From NCBI RefSeq assembly GCF_964204645.1, contig NC_134031.1, positions 622,001 through 682,000 of the forward strand: 60,000 bases of DNA, read 5' to 3'. Of the stretch, positions 22,716 to 35,203 are shown one piece after another (position 1 is the first letter of the stretch; each line of letters opens with the position of its first letter). The notes beneath the pieces were generated by a model. That model had not been told where the DNA came from and searched no databases. It was given only the letters and a program-made list of their open reading frames with translations. The position numbers and the translations under genes were made by a program. This stretch comes from Tubulanus polymorphus. Its lineage: Eukaryota > Nemertea > Palaeonemertea > Tubulaniformes > Tubulanidae.

Positions 22716-24114
22716 ACCCACAGCGGGCAGTTTTATATCGTCAGAAACTTTGGTGTTGAATGCATCAATTTCTAGCCCGAATCAACCACTATACCAATGT
22801 ATCATAGATACTCATCGAGAAATTGATGTGAGAAGTTTAGAGCCATAGAGGCTGCAACATCACTAATGGACCTTCCTCGGAATAGCGAATTCTTTACAAA
22901 TCTTATATCATATTTTGTATAGAATAAATACTGCGCTCCGCGACGCGAAACATTTAAAACATTTCAGAAATGAAAATTGCCGAGACATTTTATCACCATT
23001 GATGTATTTCTTTCATCTGTCGGCGTCTTGAGAAGCGAAATCAGACGGTGTGTTCAAATAACTCAGCGACCGCGCAATCGAAATCAATACAGAAATGATG
23101 GAATTTACATCTGAAGCGCTGCATTTAACTGTAAATCAAGAGTCGCCTGGTGCAAAATTAATACAGACCCCGCCGCAGAGAAATCAAACTAAATTCCATC
23201 TTATGAAGTGTCATTTTTTCAACAAGATGCCACGATTGAGAAGGTAACGAGAATCTGGAATTATGATATAATTAACACAGTTGTATCGCGAACACGTTCT
23301 TCTCGTTCGGCGATCAATTAATAACGAATCGTCGTCACGTGACTTCATCGAAGATTCGTGAATTAACAATAGAAATTTCCGCAATTGATCCGAAGGGTGA
23401 AATATAACATTCCGTGCTTCACGGGACTCTGATTATCACTATTACCCAGCCATCGCGTGACTTAATCTTCGATTCCCGTTTTAAAATACACAAATTTCGA
23501 CGACACAAATTAGATATTTTTCCTCGGTGATGAGAGAGAGGGGGAAGAGAGAGAGGGAGGGAGAGGGGGAGCGGACCAGAGAATCTCTATCGCCTTCGGG
23601 TTTTCTAGTCATTAAATCAAAACGCTCGCGCGCCAGTGGTAGTTCTACTGGAGTTTGTAGAGATTTCGCGTGCGTCGTTTTCTAAATGATGATTTATGAA
23701 GCGTCTCTTTTTACTGAACACACAGAATACTCAATTGTCAATTGAGTTTAGCCGACTGTGGCGGTGGAGCGGAGAAGACCGAATTATCTGAATGCCAAAC
23801 GCTTCAAACCGCATCTAAATACAGACTCCTCACTGATCAACCCCTGAATCAATATGTTTTTCCTATTTACATTTCGCAAATAAAGCGTTCGGATTTTCTG
23901 TAATGCGACGTTTGGAGCGAATAAAACCAGAATTGAATCTAAACCGAGACCGAGTTTTATTTGAATGAAGTTTGATGATTAAACATTGAATGAACGAATC
24001 TTTAAACTTTAAATTACTACGTACGTTTTCACCATATATATTCTGTAACCGCAAAAAATTGCAGAATTGTAGCTCATGACATGTGAAGCCATTGTACGTT
24101 CGCTTCATACTAGA

Positions 24115-24160
24115 GCCTGGCGCACCTGGCGCACCTGGCGCACCTGGCACACCTGGCGAT
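24115..24160. repeat. GCGCACCTG nonamer repeat
   Basis: Four tandem copies of CCTGGCGCA/CCTGGCACA. Translated frames (Gly-Ala-Pro) look collagen-like but do not extend beyond the repeat. Confidence 0.85.
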
Positions 24161-24314
24161 AGCCGAATTTACTTCATGTCGAACGAAAAAAATCGTTCGT
24201 CCGCGGTTATAGGAGACAGAAAGGAGTCGCCGAGTATCAAATGCATAAAAGACACGGAACCGATCATCTCGATGAATTGATAATTTTAACAACTTGCATT
24301 CAGATTGTCGAGTG

Positions 24315-24425
24315 GGACACACGTTGACCAGCCAGGTGTCCGCGTGGACCAGCCAGATGTCCGCGTGGGCAAGTCAGGTGTCCGCATGGATCAGTCAGGT
24401 GTCCACGTGGACGAGTCAGGTATCC
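24315..24425. repeat. GTCAGGTGTCCGCGTGGACCA minisatellite
   Basis: Four to five imperfect units of about 24 bp (GACCAGCCAGGTGTCCGCGT). No coding context. Confidence 0.85.
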
Positions 24426-26274
24426 ACCCGAGATAGAACGTTATACTCTTACAGTTGACTCGTTCGGTAAATAGGTCGGAACTATACACACACTCACACA
24501 TACATGTATGTTCGATAGTGATAGATTACAACAAACATCATCTACTGCTGTGTAAATGCATCAATCGTTAATTGACAGTAAAATCAATCAGATGCTTGAA
24601 TACTAAGTGCGCGTCACTTCTAAAAAACCACCGATTTTCCAGGTATTTAGAACAATTCATTTTATGATAAATTCGTCCTTGAAAACGAAATGAAACCATG
24701 AATTTAATTAGCGCTAAGGATTCTACATTTCACGCTTAAACACACAGTTTCTCGCAACTAGAGGCGCTTTTAGGAAAGTGGACTCGATCCAAATCTTACA
24801 GCATAATGGGACCAGGTTCTGGGGATTTTCCTGTAGATAGGATATTAGTAGGAACAGGATACGATTTCACGGTTCCACACTTTTCTTCGTGTTGATATTC
24901 AGTATTACATTTAACCTACTTTGAGTTCATTTCCAATGGCTTAACTCTAGGCTCAAAACTCAGAACCGCTATGAACTGTGGAACTGTAGAACTGCCCCCT
25001 GGTACACAACTTAAAAATTTCATCAATCGTTCACCGGAAGTGATGTATTATCACGATTTGAGTCGTTCTATAAAACTTCCTTCCAATCCCTCTCAACAAA
25101 ACCTTGGTCTCATGTTTGCATTCAGTTAGTATATAGTCCTATAGAGACAGTCACTATAACAAGTGTGGACTAAATACTGAAACAACAGTACTGAGTTTGA
25201 CTAATGGGTGACCACGCCCTTGTAAAGCCAGTATCGATAACGGAGAAGCAATTACACGCGTAATTAGAACCGCGCCGTTAATAGGATTGTAGTTAGTTAG
25301 ATCTGTCATTTTCCCGTCGGAAACAGGGAAAAAATGTAATACTGTAGGGTAATTGAGAATAATTGGGACAGTAAGCTGCGAATAGTAGTATTCGTTGTGT
25401 TATAGTATAGGTTAATCAGATTCGTGAATGGCGACCTTCAACGCTACCCTGGCAATCGACAATTCCTCATATGGTAAGCGAGGATCCACCAGGTGTCGCT
25501 AGTAATAACTCGGTCTTCCGCGTTCAATTTATTCCACAATTCAGTCAATATTCAACGGATTTCTTTCAGATGAGTAGAAAATCACTGAGTAGAAGCAATG
25601 AATCCCATATATATTTGGGAGGTTCCTGTGATACTCCAGGTTTCGGGAGCCTAAATATTCAGTTAAAAGATCATTGATTCTGAACTGATATCAGCAATTG
25701 ACGCTCGTCACGCCGTCTGGCGGCATAACGTTGCAGTTCACCGTTCCTTCAGGATGATCTTCATTCCGTGCCTGGGATTCCCATCACGTATTGAAATACA
25801 GATATAAAGACTATTGAGTTGTGTATTGTTGGGTACAAAAGGACGCGTCGCACGGTCGGGTGCCAGTACGGAGAACACACATGTGCATTTCTCATCTCGC
25901 ACCTGTTTCTTTCAACTCGCACCTGTTACTACGTCTTATATCAATGACACGTTATAAGATACATTATATGTATACAACGGAACATCGATTTTTTCTGCTT
26001 TTGAAAAAAAATGTTCTTGAAGAATGAACAGCGACTTGGACAGTGTAAAGCAGTACTAAGCGTTTTGAATATCTTCACCATTCCGTACAGTAAAAGGCTG
26101 ACGGTGACTGTCGTCTCAGTGGCTGGCGTCTCAGTGGCTGTCGTCTCAGTGCTGTCGTTTCAATGACTGTCCTCTGCTCCCGACCTCCGTGACGTCATCT
26201 GCGCGACATCGATAGATAACCAGTTGTTGGACCGGAAGTGCACGGTTTAAATCTATTTGAATATTGATACTACT

Positions 26275-26455
26275 CCCTTCTCGTAGTGCGAGAGAGATGA
26301 ACGCCCTATACTACTCCCTTCTCGTAGTGCGAGAGGGATGAACGCCCCATACTACTCCCTTCTCGTAGTGCGAGAGGGATGAACGCCCCATACTACTCCC
26401 TTCTCGTAGTGCGAGAGGGAGGAACGCCTCATACTACTCCCTTCTCGTAGTGTAA
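26275..26455. repeat. 41-42 bp minisatellite with internal dyad
   Basis: Four full units and a partial fifth of TACTCCCTTCTCGTAGTGCG followed by AGAGGGATGAACGCCCCA. CCCTTCTCG...CGAGAGGG within each unit is an inverted repeat. It is followed directly by minisatellite array 2 of the GACTGGATGACAG family. Confidence 0.93.
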
Positions 26456-26469
26456 CAACCAGTCCCTGA

Positions 26470-26705
26470 GAGGGAGGAACTGGTCGCCTGGTTGACTGGA
26501 TGACAGGCCAACTGGTCGACTGGTTGACTGGATGACTGGATGACAGACCAACTTGTTGACTGGATTACAGACCAACTGGTCGCCGTGATGACAGGCCAAC
26601 TGGTCGCCGTGATGACAGAGCAACTGGTCGCCGTGATGACGGGCCAACTGGTCGCCGTGATGACAGGCTAACTGGTCGACCGGATGACAGGATGACAGGA
26701 TGACA
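26470..26705. repeat. GACTGGATGACAGG minisatellite, array 2
   Basis: A smaller array of the family at 20071-20632, with a GGTCGCCGTGATGACAGGCCAACT variant. It immediately precedes peptide-gene copy 2, in the same relative position as array 1 before copy 1. Confidence 0.93.
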
Positions 26706-27202
26706 GGCAGGTCGTCCATATATCCGGTCGTATGTATTCATATAACGCAGAACCAACTGTTCTGAACTAATTTGCAGGTGCAAAATTTAAAAGCTATTAA
26801 AAATTGTTTTTTGCTTCAATGTTTGATATCTGTCACTGAAACTGGATTCAATTTCCTGCCATCGACTCAAACTGAACAAACTAACAATTTACATTGTCAT
26901 ATCCAGCTACAAGCGAAGCGTTTGAAATCTTTCTATAAAATATGTCCTGAAAAGGATGACTTCACAGCTGAAATTCGCCAGTTCTCTCGAACACGTAAGT
27001 ACGCATTTTTTCCATAGATTTCATTTGCTCCATTGCAAAAGACCAGAAGAGGCGCAGCACGACAGTCACGAGAAGCGTGGATTTATGTTACTGCGCCGTG
27101 TGATCTAGGCTTCAGGAACCCATAACCTATCCGACTCTGGTATCACCCGTTACTAAAATCGTATCATTATACTTTATAGGTTCAAACGCTGCATTATTGA
27201 CA

Positions 27203-27698
27203 ATGATTTGTAAGTTCTAATTTTTGCATTTCTCAATTGTGTCATTTTAAATCCATCATTTTCAGTTTATTATAATTTCTCGGTTGTAGTATTGAGTGCT
27301 AGTTTCTGTTCGAATAATCATTTTCAAATTTCGGTTATTGCCAATTCGTGGAAAAACTTTACTGAGAGCCTTAGTGTCAGAGGGTAATCGCGACCACGGG
27401 TTCACGAGAACGTAGTATACGCAGTATACGGAGTCCCGCGAACCTGACACTCTCAGGACTAGCCGAAGAAAAAATTAATTTCCAGTAAAATACTTAATGA
27501 ATATCGATGAATCTGTATTCATATATCTCTATAGGTGAGTTGTATAGATTTGCGGTTCCACTGTGTGGAATATTTGTGTCTATTTGGGCCCTTGCTTCTG
27601 CCGAGGAAGAAAATGAAAACAAGCTGAGTGATGAGGCTTTGATGAGATCAATCCGCCGGTGCGTCAGTTCTGGTTCTAATTGCAGCAACAGCAGTTAA
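27203..27698 (+). CDS. Secreted single-disulfide peptide precursor, copy 2 (join 27203-27209, 27535-27698)
   Basis: Same structure as copy 1: micro-exon 27180-27209 ending ATG ATT T, then an exon from 27535 to the stop at 27698, giving 56 residues. Signal peptide, acidic spacer and Arg-Arg are identical in amino acids to copy 1; the only coding change before the Arg-Arg is a silent CTG/CTT. The C-terminal peptide differs: CVSSGSNCSNSS in place of CLSSGTQCSGNNS, keeping both cysteines and their spacing. All base changes after Arg-Arg alter the protein (Leu/Val, Thr/Ser, Gln/Asn, a one-codon deletion, Asn/Ser). The longer open frame through the preceding exon (26772-27017) is probably untranslated, because copy 1 has a stop there. 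Confidence 0.7.
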
Positions 27699-28012
27699 AC
27701 ACAACCATGTTTGAAAAATACCAACGACTTCTTTACTTCAAGTTTATTGTTTGTGTGATTCACTTGGAGAAACAAGTTACACCTCGAATTGAAACGTTTC
27801 TTTCTGTTTCTAAAATATCAGGATCCAGTTCCACTGTTCAGGACCCAGTTCCACAGCACTGGGGTCACTTTCACCGTTCAGGGCAATGTTCCACGTTTCA
27901 TGACTCTGTTCCACAGTTCTGGCACAGTTCAACAGCTCGGGACCCAATCCCACAGTCTTGAGGCCAGTTCCGCAGTACTGAGTTCGATTTTACACTCAAT
28001 CGTTAGATTTCA

Positions 28013-28018
28013 AATAAA
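28013..28018 (+). promoter_or_regulatory. Candidate polyadenylation signal of peptide gene 2
   Basis: An AATAAA hexamer in the conserved 3' part of the duplicated unit, about 315 bp after the stop codon and matching the one in copy 1. Confidence 0.45.
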
Positions 28019-28561
28019 GTGGAAAAACGTGGAAATTTAGTACCGATAACTGTGGATGCAGTTTCATAGTTAGATTTAGATCTCAAGTCTAAGAGTGAAA
28101 GTTTTTGTGGATGATTTTAGTATTCTCATTGACCCGTGAAGATAACAGCTCGCAGCAGCTGCTGCTGCCGCTGCGACGCTGTATCTTACACATTCACCGT
28201 AAATAAAAAGCAAAAAATCGAGATAAATCTAGTATTCACGAATCAATGACTGAATTCTGGGGCTATAAAATCACCATAAAACGATTTACAGTACAACAAA
28301 AATCTAGATGTTTTACACGAAGAAAGACAGACAGAAAGAGTGAGAGGGGGAGGAGGGAAAAATATCAGTTCAGTCCATCAATCAATCAAACATCAAATGA
28401 ATATCACAAATGAAGGACACGATTTCAGCATGGATGAGAATGTGAAGGATCTAATCTATAAACCGTGATCGCTAATAGTGATGTAGTTTTTATCTCGCCG
28501 CTAAATCGAAGTCTGAATTGTTTTATATGTAATCAATTCTTTCAAATTAAGGAGACAATTA

Positions 28562-28980
28562 GAGTAAGGACCCAGTTCCACAGTACGGACCCAGTTCAAC
28601 ATGAGGACCCAGTTCCACAGTAAGGACCCAGTTCCACAGTACAGACCCAGTTCCCCAGTACAGACCCAGTTCAACATGAGGACCCAGTTCCCCAGTAAGG
28701 ACCCAGTTCCACAGTACGGACCCAGTTCCACAGTAAGGACCCAGTTCCACAGTACAGACCCAGTTCAACAGTAAGGACCCAGTTCCACAGTACAGACCCA
28801 GTTCAACATGAGGACCCAGTTCCCCAGTAAGGACCCAGTTCCACAGTACGGACCCAGTTCCACAGTAAGGACCCAGTTCCACAGTACAGACCCAGTTCAA
28901 CAGTAAGGACCCAGTTCCACAGTACAGACCCAGTTCAACATGAGGACCCAGTTCCCCAGTAAGGACCCAGTTCCACAGTT
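28562..28980. repeat. GGACCCAGTTCCACAGTA minisatellite, with higher-order structure
   Basis: About 22 units of 18-20 bp alternating GGACCCAGTTCCACAGTA, CAGACCCAGTTCAACA and TGAGGACCCAGTTCCCCAGTA, arranged in a repeated higher-order block of about 130-150 bp. Same family as 16436-16655 and 21855-22112. Confidence 0.93.
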
Positions 28981-29074
28981 ACGAGTTAGGATTTGAGTGT
29001 TAAGAACTAAAACATTTTTCTACCAATAGACCTCGCAAGGCCAAAAACAACTTTATGCCTAAACCTGGCTTCAA

Positions 29075-29165
29075 ACCTAAGACTCGAACGTGCGAGGTAA
29101 GGCTCGAGCTCGGCAGCTGAGCTTGCTAACAACTCCACCATTCAGTCATAGCGATCGACACAGTT
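29075..29165 (-). mobile_element. tRNA-like repeat (SINE head), copy 2
   Basis: The minus strand reads TGAATGGTGGAGTTGTTAGCAAGC (A-box-like) and, further on, CACGTTCGAGTCTTAGG (B-box-like). A GACTGGTGACCAGTCAG repeat follows on its upstream side (29185-29240), as in the copies near 18.9 kb and 45.0 kb. Confidence 0.55.
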
Positions 29166-29184
29166 TGTACGTTTATCTGGTCAG

Positions 29185-29240
29185 CGCGGTCACTGGTGAC
29201 CAGTCAGATGTGATGAGACTGGTGACCAGTCAGGTTTGGA
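29185..29240. repeat. GACTGGTGACCAGTCAG repeat beside a tRNA-like segment
   Basis: Two units of about 26 bp (CACTGGTGACCAGTCAGATG and GACTGGTGACCAGTCAGGTT). The core is palindromic. Confidence 0.75.
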
Positions 29241-32200
29241 GACCCTAATTATTACTCTGATCGGATTACAAGGATCGTCTAAGAGTGTTGGTAGGTAACC
29301 CCTCGAATCTTCAGCCCTTTCACTTTCCTTCCAATCGGGTACATTCAATATCAGATATATCGCAGAGAGAAATCTTTTGAAATGTATCAACATCTACCGC
29401 AACAGTTCAGTAATTGTTTCGGGGCCTGTTTAGCCTACACCGCTATAGGTCTCCTTACCAGACTCGACAGAAGTTCCACCTAAACCGACGACTTATTCCC
29501 GACACAACAACTTTAGATTTAATTCATCGTTTAAAACCGAATTTATGTTTTCGTTCGTATTTCGACTTTCAAGCACTCCCAGTCGAGTCTTTCAGATTTA
29601 AAAGAGACTTTAAGAATTTAAGTGGTGGCTGGATGTGCCGTCAAACTAAAAACTCATTAAACATATTGCTCTATGTGCTTAGAACGATCCTTCAATGCAT
29701 CAAAAAGTCTTCGCGAAATGCCAAAAATCAGATGAACGTCGTCAGGTTTATTTGAGTAAAGCTTCCATTTGTCTGCTGTGAACATCAGTTTCTGGTTGTA
29801 TTTACTTTCAGTATTTGCGCTATAATGGACTCGAAACGGGGAAAACACTTCCACCGAGTATAACAGATTAAATGGTCCTGAACTTTTATCGAATTTGGTC
29901 ACATTTTTTACTATCTATATGATCTAAGGTCGCTGATGGGTGACCGCTAGGTAGCGCGCACAAAACAAACAGATATTATGTGGTTTAAATTCATTTATTT
30001 CACGGAGGTTATTGCGAATAACCTCTTGGAAGGTCAAAGGTTAATGTCGTATCGTAAACACAAACACTGACATCTTGGGGCTAGTCATTTTTTGTTTACT
30101 GAGATCACATTTGATTTTGCGGCAGGGCTTTCACGGTGCTTCGATCGTCGTGAATCATTTTTTCTTCCTCACCATGTTTTGAGCGCGCTTGGTTAAACGC
30201 GAATCATAATTTGTGAGAGATATTCGAAAGGGAATTTCTGTCAGAAGTGAATATCATGTGTCTTCAGATGAAATACGTGGCCAATGAGATTATATATTAG
30301 AATATTCCTGATGTTGGGATCAGTTTCACTGGAACATTTTAAATCTGTAAATTAATTTCTTCACTAATTCAGTTTATCCTAAATCGATTTAGAAGTTGAT
30401 CCTTGCAGTAAAACTGAACCTTGATTTGCTCAAAAGTTGATTCTTCGTATGAATTTTGAATTGCAGTTTCTAACGGTTTCAGAATCTAACCAACGTTTCA
30501 GCAATAATTAAGCTAAAAATATCTTTATGTTTTTGAAACCTTTACAAATACATTTTCGCAAACGCATGAGAATCATTCTATATAATACTTTATCCAAAAA
30601 GAGGGTTTCGAGTCCCTGGCCACCGCGATTTTCTCCACGTAGCAGACAAAGAAAGCCTAGCCCCCTGTGATACGTGTCACTGTTGTTATGCATATAGTTT
30701 TCATCACGTGAAGTCCGACAACAGTTCTTGCATGAAAAATTATATGCCACATCAGCAATTATTTGGATATGTTTCAGACAGTGGCTGGATAAATAAAAGC
30801 AGAGACCACACTGGGTATTTTTGATAGGGATATGCAGCTGAGATCTTCAAGGATTTGTGTACATACTGACACGTGTGATGGTTCGGGAAAACGTCAATTT
30901 CAATTTCAATTTTCCATTTCAATTTATGTCGTAAGAAAGCATGCTTTAAGAATATTTACAGACGAAAAATAAAAGTGAGAAGGCGTTCTCGCGGGTCAAG
31001 CAAAAAGCCAGAAGGCCGCTACAGAAAGCATACGTGTAAAGAAAATAGAGAGACAGAGAAAACAAGAAGGGAGCAGAAAAGACAATGAAAAAGAATGAGG
31101 CTGAGGAGATGAGAGTGATTAGAATGGTATATGAACAATTGTAACAGTTGGGTCGGGTTATCGCAGAGATGGGAGTTAGAGTAGCTGGAAACATCATCAA
31201 TGTTTACATATACCTCGATTATCATCTGCAGTAAATTCCGTTGATAACTGAATTCAAATAGTTGTGTTTGAGTTGATTGGGGAGAATTAGACGATTTTAA
31301 CTGATATTATACTAAAAAACAACGATTGTAAAAATGAATGACAAATCATAAATTCTGCGCTACAGTTCCCTTTACAGCTACCATCGGTTAAGTCTGAATT
31401 GTTAAGGTCTCATTGAGAACATGGAAGTATAACTAACAGCAGTTAAACCAGAAATTTCAATTGAACCAATTCGCGAAACTGTGCGCACAGGATGCTGCCT
31501 GTGTCATTGAACTAAACTTCATTTGTCATGATAACAAACATTGCATGACGAATCTTTAATGAAATGTTGAGTCGTTGCTGAATTTAGAGTAAATTCGAAA
31601 TAAAGTTATTCGAAATAAATAACTCTATATATTTAGTGTTCATTTTGATTACATCCACAATATATAATATATAATATAAATATGTATATCTAATATTCAG
31701 TAAGGGATATTACTGAAAGTCGCGAGTGGAAGTCTAGACGTCAAAACGTGTACTTGAATTAATAACACACGCATCAAAGATTATTTCCATAATTCATTTT
31801 AGAACGTTTGAAATACATTGATACTAGACGTGATTCGAATCCTGCGAATCAAATAGAAATCACATTGTTTTTACACCTGAGGCAGCTGTTTCAATAAAAG
31901 CCAACAAAAACAGATCAGACTGTTCAAAGGTCGAGGATTTTTACCGGTAAAATTCATTTCTATAGAATATCTACTGTAGTATCCTGTGGTGAAAATTATT
32001 CGGAAAATGTTCCCTGAAACCCAAAATAATCGGTACAATATTTGGATAAAAGATAAAACAAAGATAAAACACAGATGACGATGATCTCTTATGTGAGATC
32101 GAAATATGTCGTGTCTTTTTGATTATTTTTTCATTGAATGAATTCTCGATTTTAAAACTATTAATCTACATGAAGTGGGTTTTTATCTGTTCTCCACTGT

Positions 32201-34970
32201 TGAGTCTACGGGTTATTCTAACATTTTGATAAAGTTTATAAACGCGACAAATACATCATCATCGAGGGCTAGTTATTGTGCAGTCAAGTCTTAGATTTAA
32301 TACCAGTCTTAGCTCATGTTGGTGCTATAGCTGAATCGAGCATCTCTAGACCAGTTGCGTGGTTCAGGGTCATCTTTCGACTCAAGCCAAGACTGCAACA
32401 AGGCCTGGAACGGCACCAGCTGGACAGTCAATGACTTAAGTCTTAAAGTGTTATCAAAGTTAAGACTGGTCTTAAGTTGTTTAGATGCGCTATAAAACGA
32501 AGATAGCCGAAGATTTAGCCTTACATTAAAGCAATGATTGTGCAACTGGGCAGAGATGTTGATCTTAATCTAAATGTAAAATGAACATTCATTCTATTTC
32601 ATATGAAATATGATCTAGTGACTGAAACCTTTAAAATGATAAATGAATTTACGTTTTTTTTTACCTTTGAGTCTTGTTTGAGTGCACACAATATGAGCTA
32701 TTCCGGATAAAACAATGGTTTCCGTCGATGCCACCACTGGCTGCCGGTTCACTGTGAAACGAACACTCCGTCTGAGTTTTAGTAGCGCAACATCTGTCGG
32801 TGTGTGTAGCGTGCACAGAACCGAACCGAACGTCATCCCCTACCACAGACCTGTAGCCTGCCTGCCACATTACCTGCAGCCTGCCTGCCACATCTCCTGC
32901 AGCCTGCCACATCAGGTCAGTCACATAGACGATCTGAGTCGCTTACTAAAATCTGTTTAGACCGAGGAACTGCTACAGACATGTCGCAGAGACTTTACAA
33001 TCCATCACAATTCTATCAGTAATGCTTTTAATACCATTGATAGTAACGGAACTTTAAGTGTTCATGAGAAAGAATCAGCCCCACGTGACTGAGGCAGGTC
33101 CGTAGCGAGTATTGAACAAGTGGTAAGGCCATATTTCGACTTCGACGCCTCTTTAAGAGAAACGTACTAAAAACAAGGATTTTTTAAAATAGTTTCATGA
33201 TAAAACATCATTTGTTCCAACTCTCCACGAAATTATCAATGATCGCATATCAGTATGTAATTTATGATAATAGACCTAATTAAAGGCTGTTACAATAAGT
33301 ATTGATGATATACGATGGTAATTTATCTGGAATTTCGAGTTTTATCATCACGAGCGATCTTTAAACTCTCCACCATTACAAACCATGACGTCACTTTAAC
33401 CCGTGACACATGACCACGCGAAAAATGATAATCAATTTGTGTGATCAAATTCATTTCCGTCAGATTTGGTTTGATATCCGAATAAATATCAGTTCAGAAA
33501 TATTTAATGCCGTTACGAGAGATGTTTTCAATTATTCATATTCCAATTACATTCACATCGATAGCGAGGCTTTATGTTGTAACTAAGAACCATTTATCGG
33601 CCGGTTGGACGGGTTAGCGGACGGATGGACGGGTTGGCGCTTACTCATTCATCACGTATCCCATTCGAGATGTTTCAATTGTGATGTGTGTCTCTTCTTG
33701 AAAGCGGCTTAACAGCGATCATTTCTGTTTTATTACAAATCCGTAGCAACAGTGAATGAAAACCAGTCAAGACAATATCCCATCCCAGCGTGCAGAACGA
33801 TGCATGATTTGCATTTCATGACGAGGCCCTGTTGCACGTTAGTGATAATATAATCACAGTGTTGGTCCTACGAGCAATCATCTCGACGATTTCTCGTAGG
33901 TTAGTCCTGAGTTTTTAGATTTTCATAGAAATCATATGGGTTAAGACTGATCTTAGGTTATAAGATTGGTTATAAAAACTGGTCTTAATTTGTTAGATTC
34001 AGTGTAGATTTAAGATTAATTTTGGTTTTAGACTGGTCATTAAACCAGTCTTTGACCGTACAACACTGAGCCCTGATGCCCATGTGCGTCTTCTACCGCT
34101 CTACACAAATATTATCATATCACAGATTCTGGAGACTGTCATTCATGTTTATGCCTTGATTGCAAATTTTGTAAAGCGATGAAAAAATATATGATTACAA
34201 TTCAAATATCTAATCAATTTTCACCGTTAGATTCTACTGTTTCTGCTGTATTTCTAGTGAATAGTGAATGTGGGGTGATGTGAACAGATTGTTCGACGAG
34301 TTAATCATTTGTATAAACGAACGAATACATCATTCGAACTCTGCTTCCTTCTATATCTATTGATGCGAAAAGAAATAAACGACTTTGTTGTTGTTAAAAA
34401 GAAAGATAGTTGTTATATGTATTTGAGTGTGATCACGAGTGGAATGACGACATCTGCTGCACGTACATCACAACCCCGGTCACAGCAGTGTTCACAATCT
34501 ATAGAAATTCTCGTCCTCATAAATCAACATAGCGAGCGTAAAAACAGTAAATTATTCACCAGTTTGTTTTACCCGTTGAAAGATAAATGTCACTTTGTGT
34601 TCTCGGCCATTTTTAATAATAACAGAAATAGCGATAAGTCTTAATTTCGTACAGAAAAAAGTACAGAATTTTTGGAGAAAAAAGGAAATAGAAGAATCGT
34701 ATTCATAGAAAGAAGGTTTTTTCGATCTTATTTATTCAGGTTAAAGGCATTTGTTTTGAGACAGAGAACTTTAAGAAGTATTAGTTTTAAGGGTATATCC
34801 CAAGATGTAGCCTAGGGTGACAGCTTTTTATAGCATTGATAGAAATAGTGTCACGATAAAATATGGATGTCCTTAAATTACGTCTTTTCGGTGGTTAGTA
34901 GAGAACAGTCAACTGAATCTATTCTTCCGTGTGCGTAGAAATATCATGCTTTAGCATAAGATAAACTAGT
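29241..34970. other. Gene-poor region
   Basis: No gene recognised on either strand. It contains a 25 bp CCTGCAGCCTGCCTGCCACAT triple repeat (about 32847-32913) and otherwise unique AT-rich sequence. Frames at 29414-29755, 30508-30750, 32309-32545 and 34309-34644 have no domain or splice support. Confidence 0.45.
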
Positions 34971-34974
34971 CCGG

Positions 34975-35045
34975 GGCTGGGTCCACAGCCGGGTCCGTGG
35001 CTGGGTCCACAGCTGGGTCCGCGGCTGGATCCGGAGCCAGGTCCC
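34975..35045. repeat. GGCTGGGTCCACAGCCGGGTCC repeat
   Basis: Four to five degenerate units of about 12-15 bp (GGCTGGGTCCACA / GGCTGGGTCCGCG) directly beside the family B inverted-repeat element. Confidence 0.75.
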
Positions 35046-35049
35046 GGCT

Positions 35050-35203
35050 TTCAGGGCCAAGCTAGGCTTTCGTATCTAGTCGACTAGTGGCCAGAACTAA
35101 TCACCGAATGTGCTTAATTTCTGAAATATTTCCGGAATATAATTCCGACTGACAGACATTCGGTTTCACTTAGTTCTATAGATAACCGAAGTTGGCTCAT
35201 CAG
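35050..35203 (-). mobile_element. Family B inverted-repeat element, copy 2
   Basis: Reverse-complement relative of 712-869: CGTATCTAGTCGACTAGTGG near one end, GATAACCGAAGTTGGCTCA at the other, with a diverged centre. Its occurrence 34 kb away in opposite orientation supports transposition. Confidence 0.6.

Larger units (their letters stand above)
22331..26270. other. Spacer between the two peptide genes
   Basis: No gene recognised. It holds a 44 bp palindromic direct repeat (22613-22715), a GA-rich tract (about 23531-23575), a short GCGCACCTG run (24115-24160), a GTCAGGTGTCCGCGTGGAC minisatellite (24315-24425), a short GTCTCAGTGGCTG repeat (about 26110-26160), and otherwise unique sequence. 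The frame at 25471-25677 shows no domain. Confidence 0.5.
26712..28085 (+). repeat. Tandem duplicated unit, copy 2 (peptide gene 2)
   Basis: Second copy of the unit at 20635-22255, about 6.06 kb downstream in the same orientation. All splice sites, the coding exon and the AATAAA are conserved. It lacks about 95 bp after the stop codon and most of the 3' minisatellite. Confidence 0.9.

Noticed and set aside
26772-27017. 81-codon frame upstream of peptide gene 2 as an N-terminal coding extension
   Set aside because: The matching frame in copy 1 has a TAA at 20763-20765, and an in-frame ATG with a signal peptide starts in the next exon; treated as 5' UTR.
29414-29755. 113-codon plus-strand frame in the gene-poor region
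   Set aside because: No domain, no flanking exon with matching phase, and ordinary base composition of the surrounding non-coding DNA.
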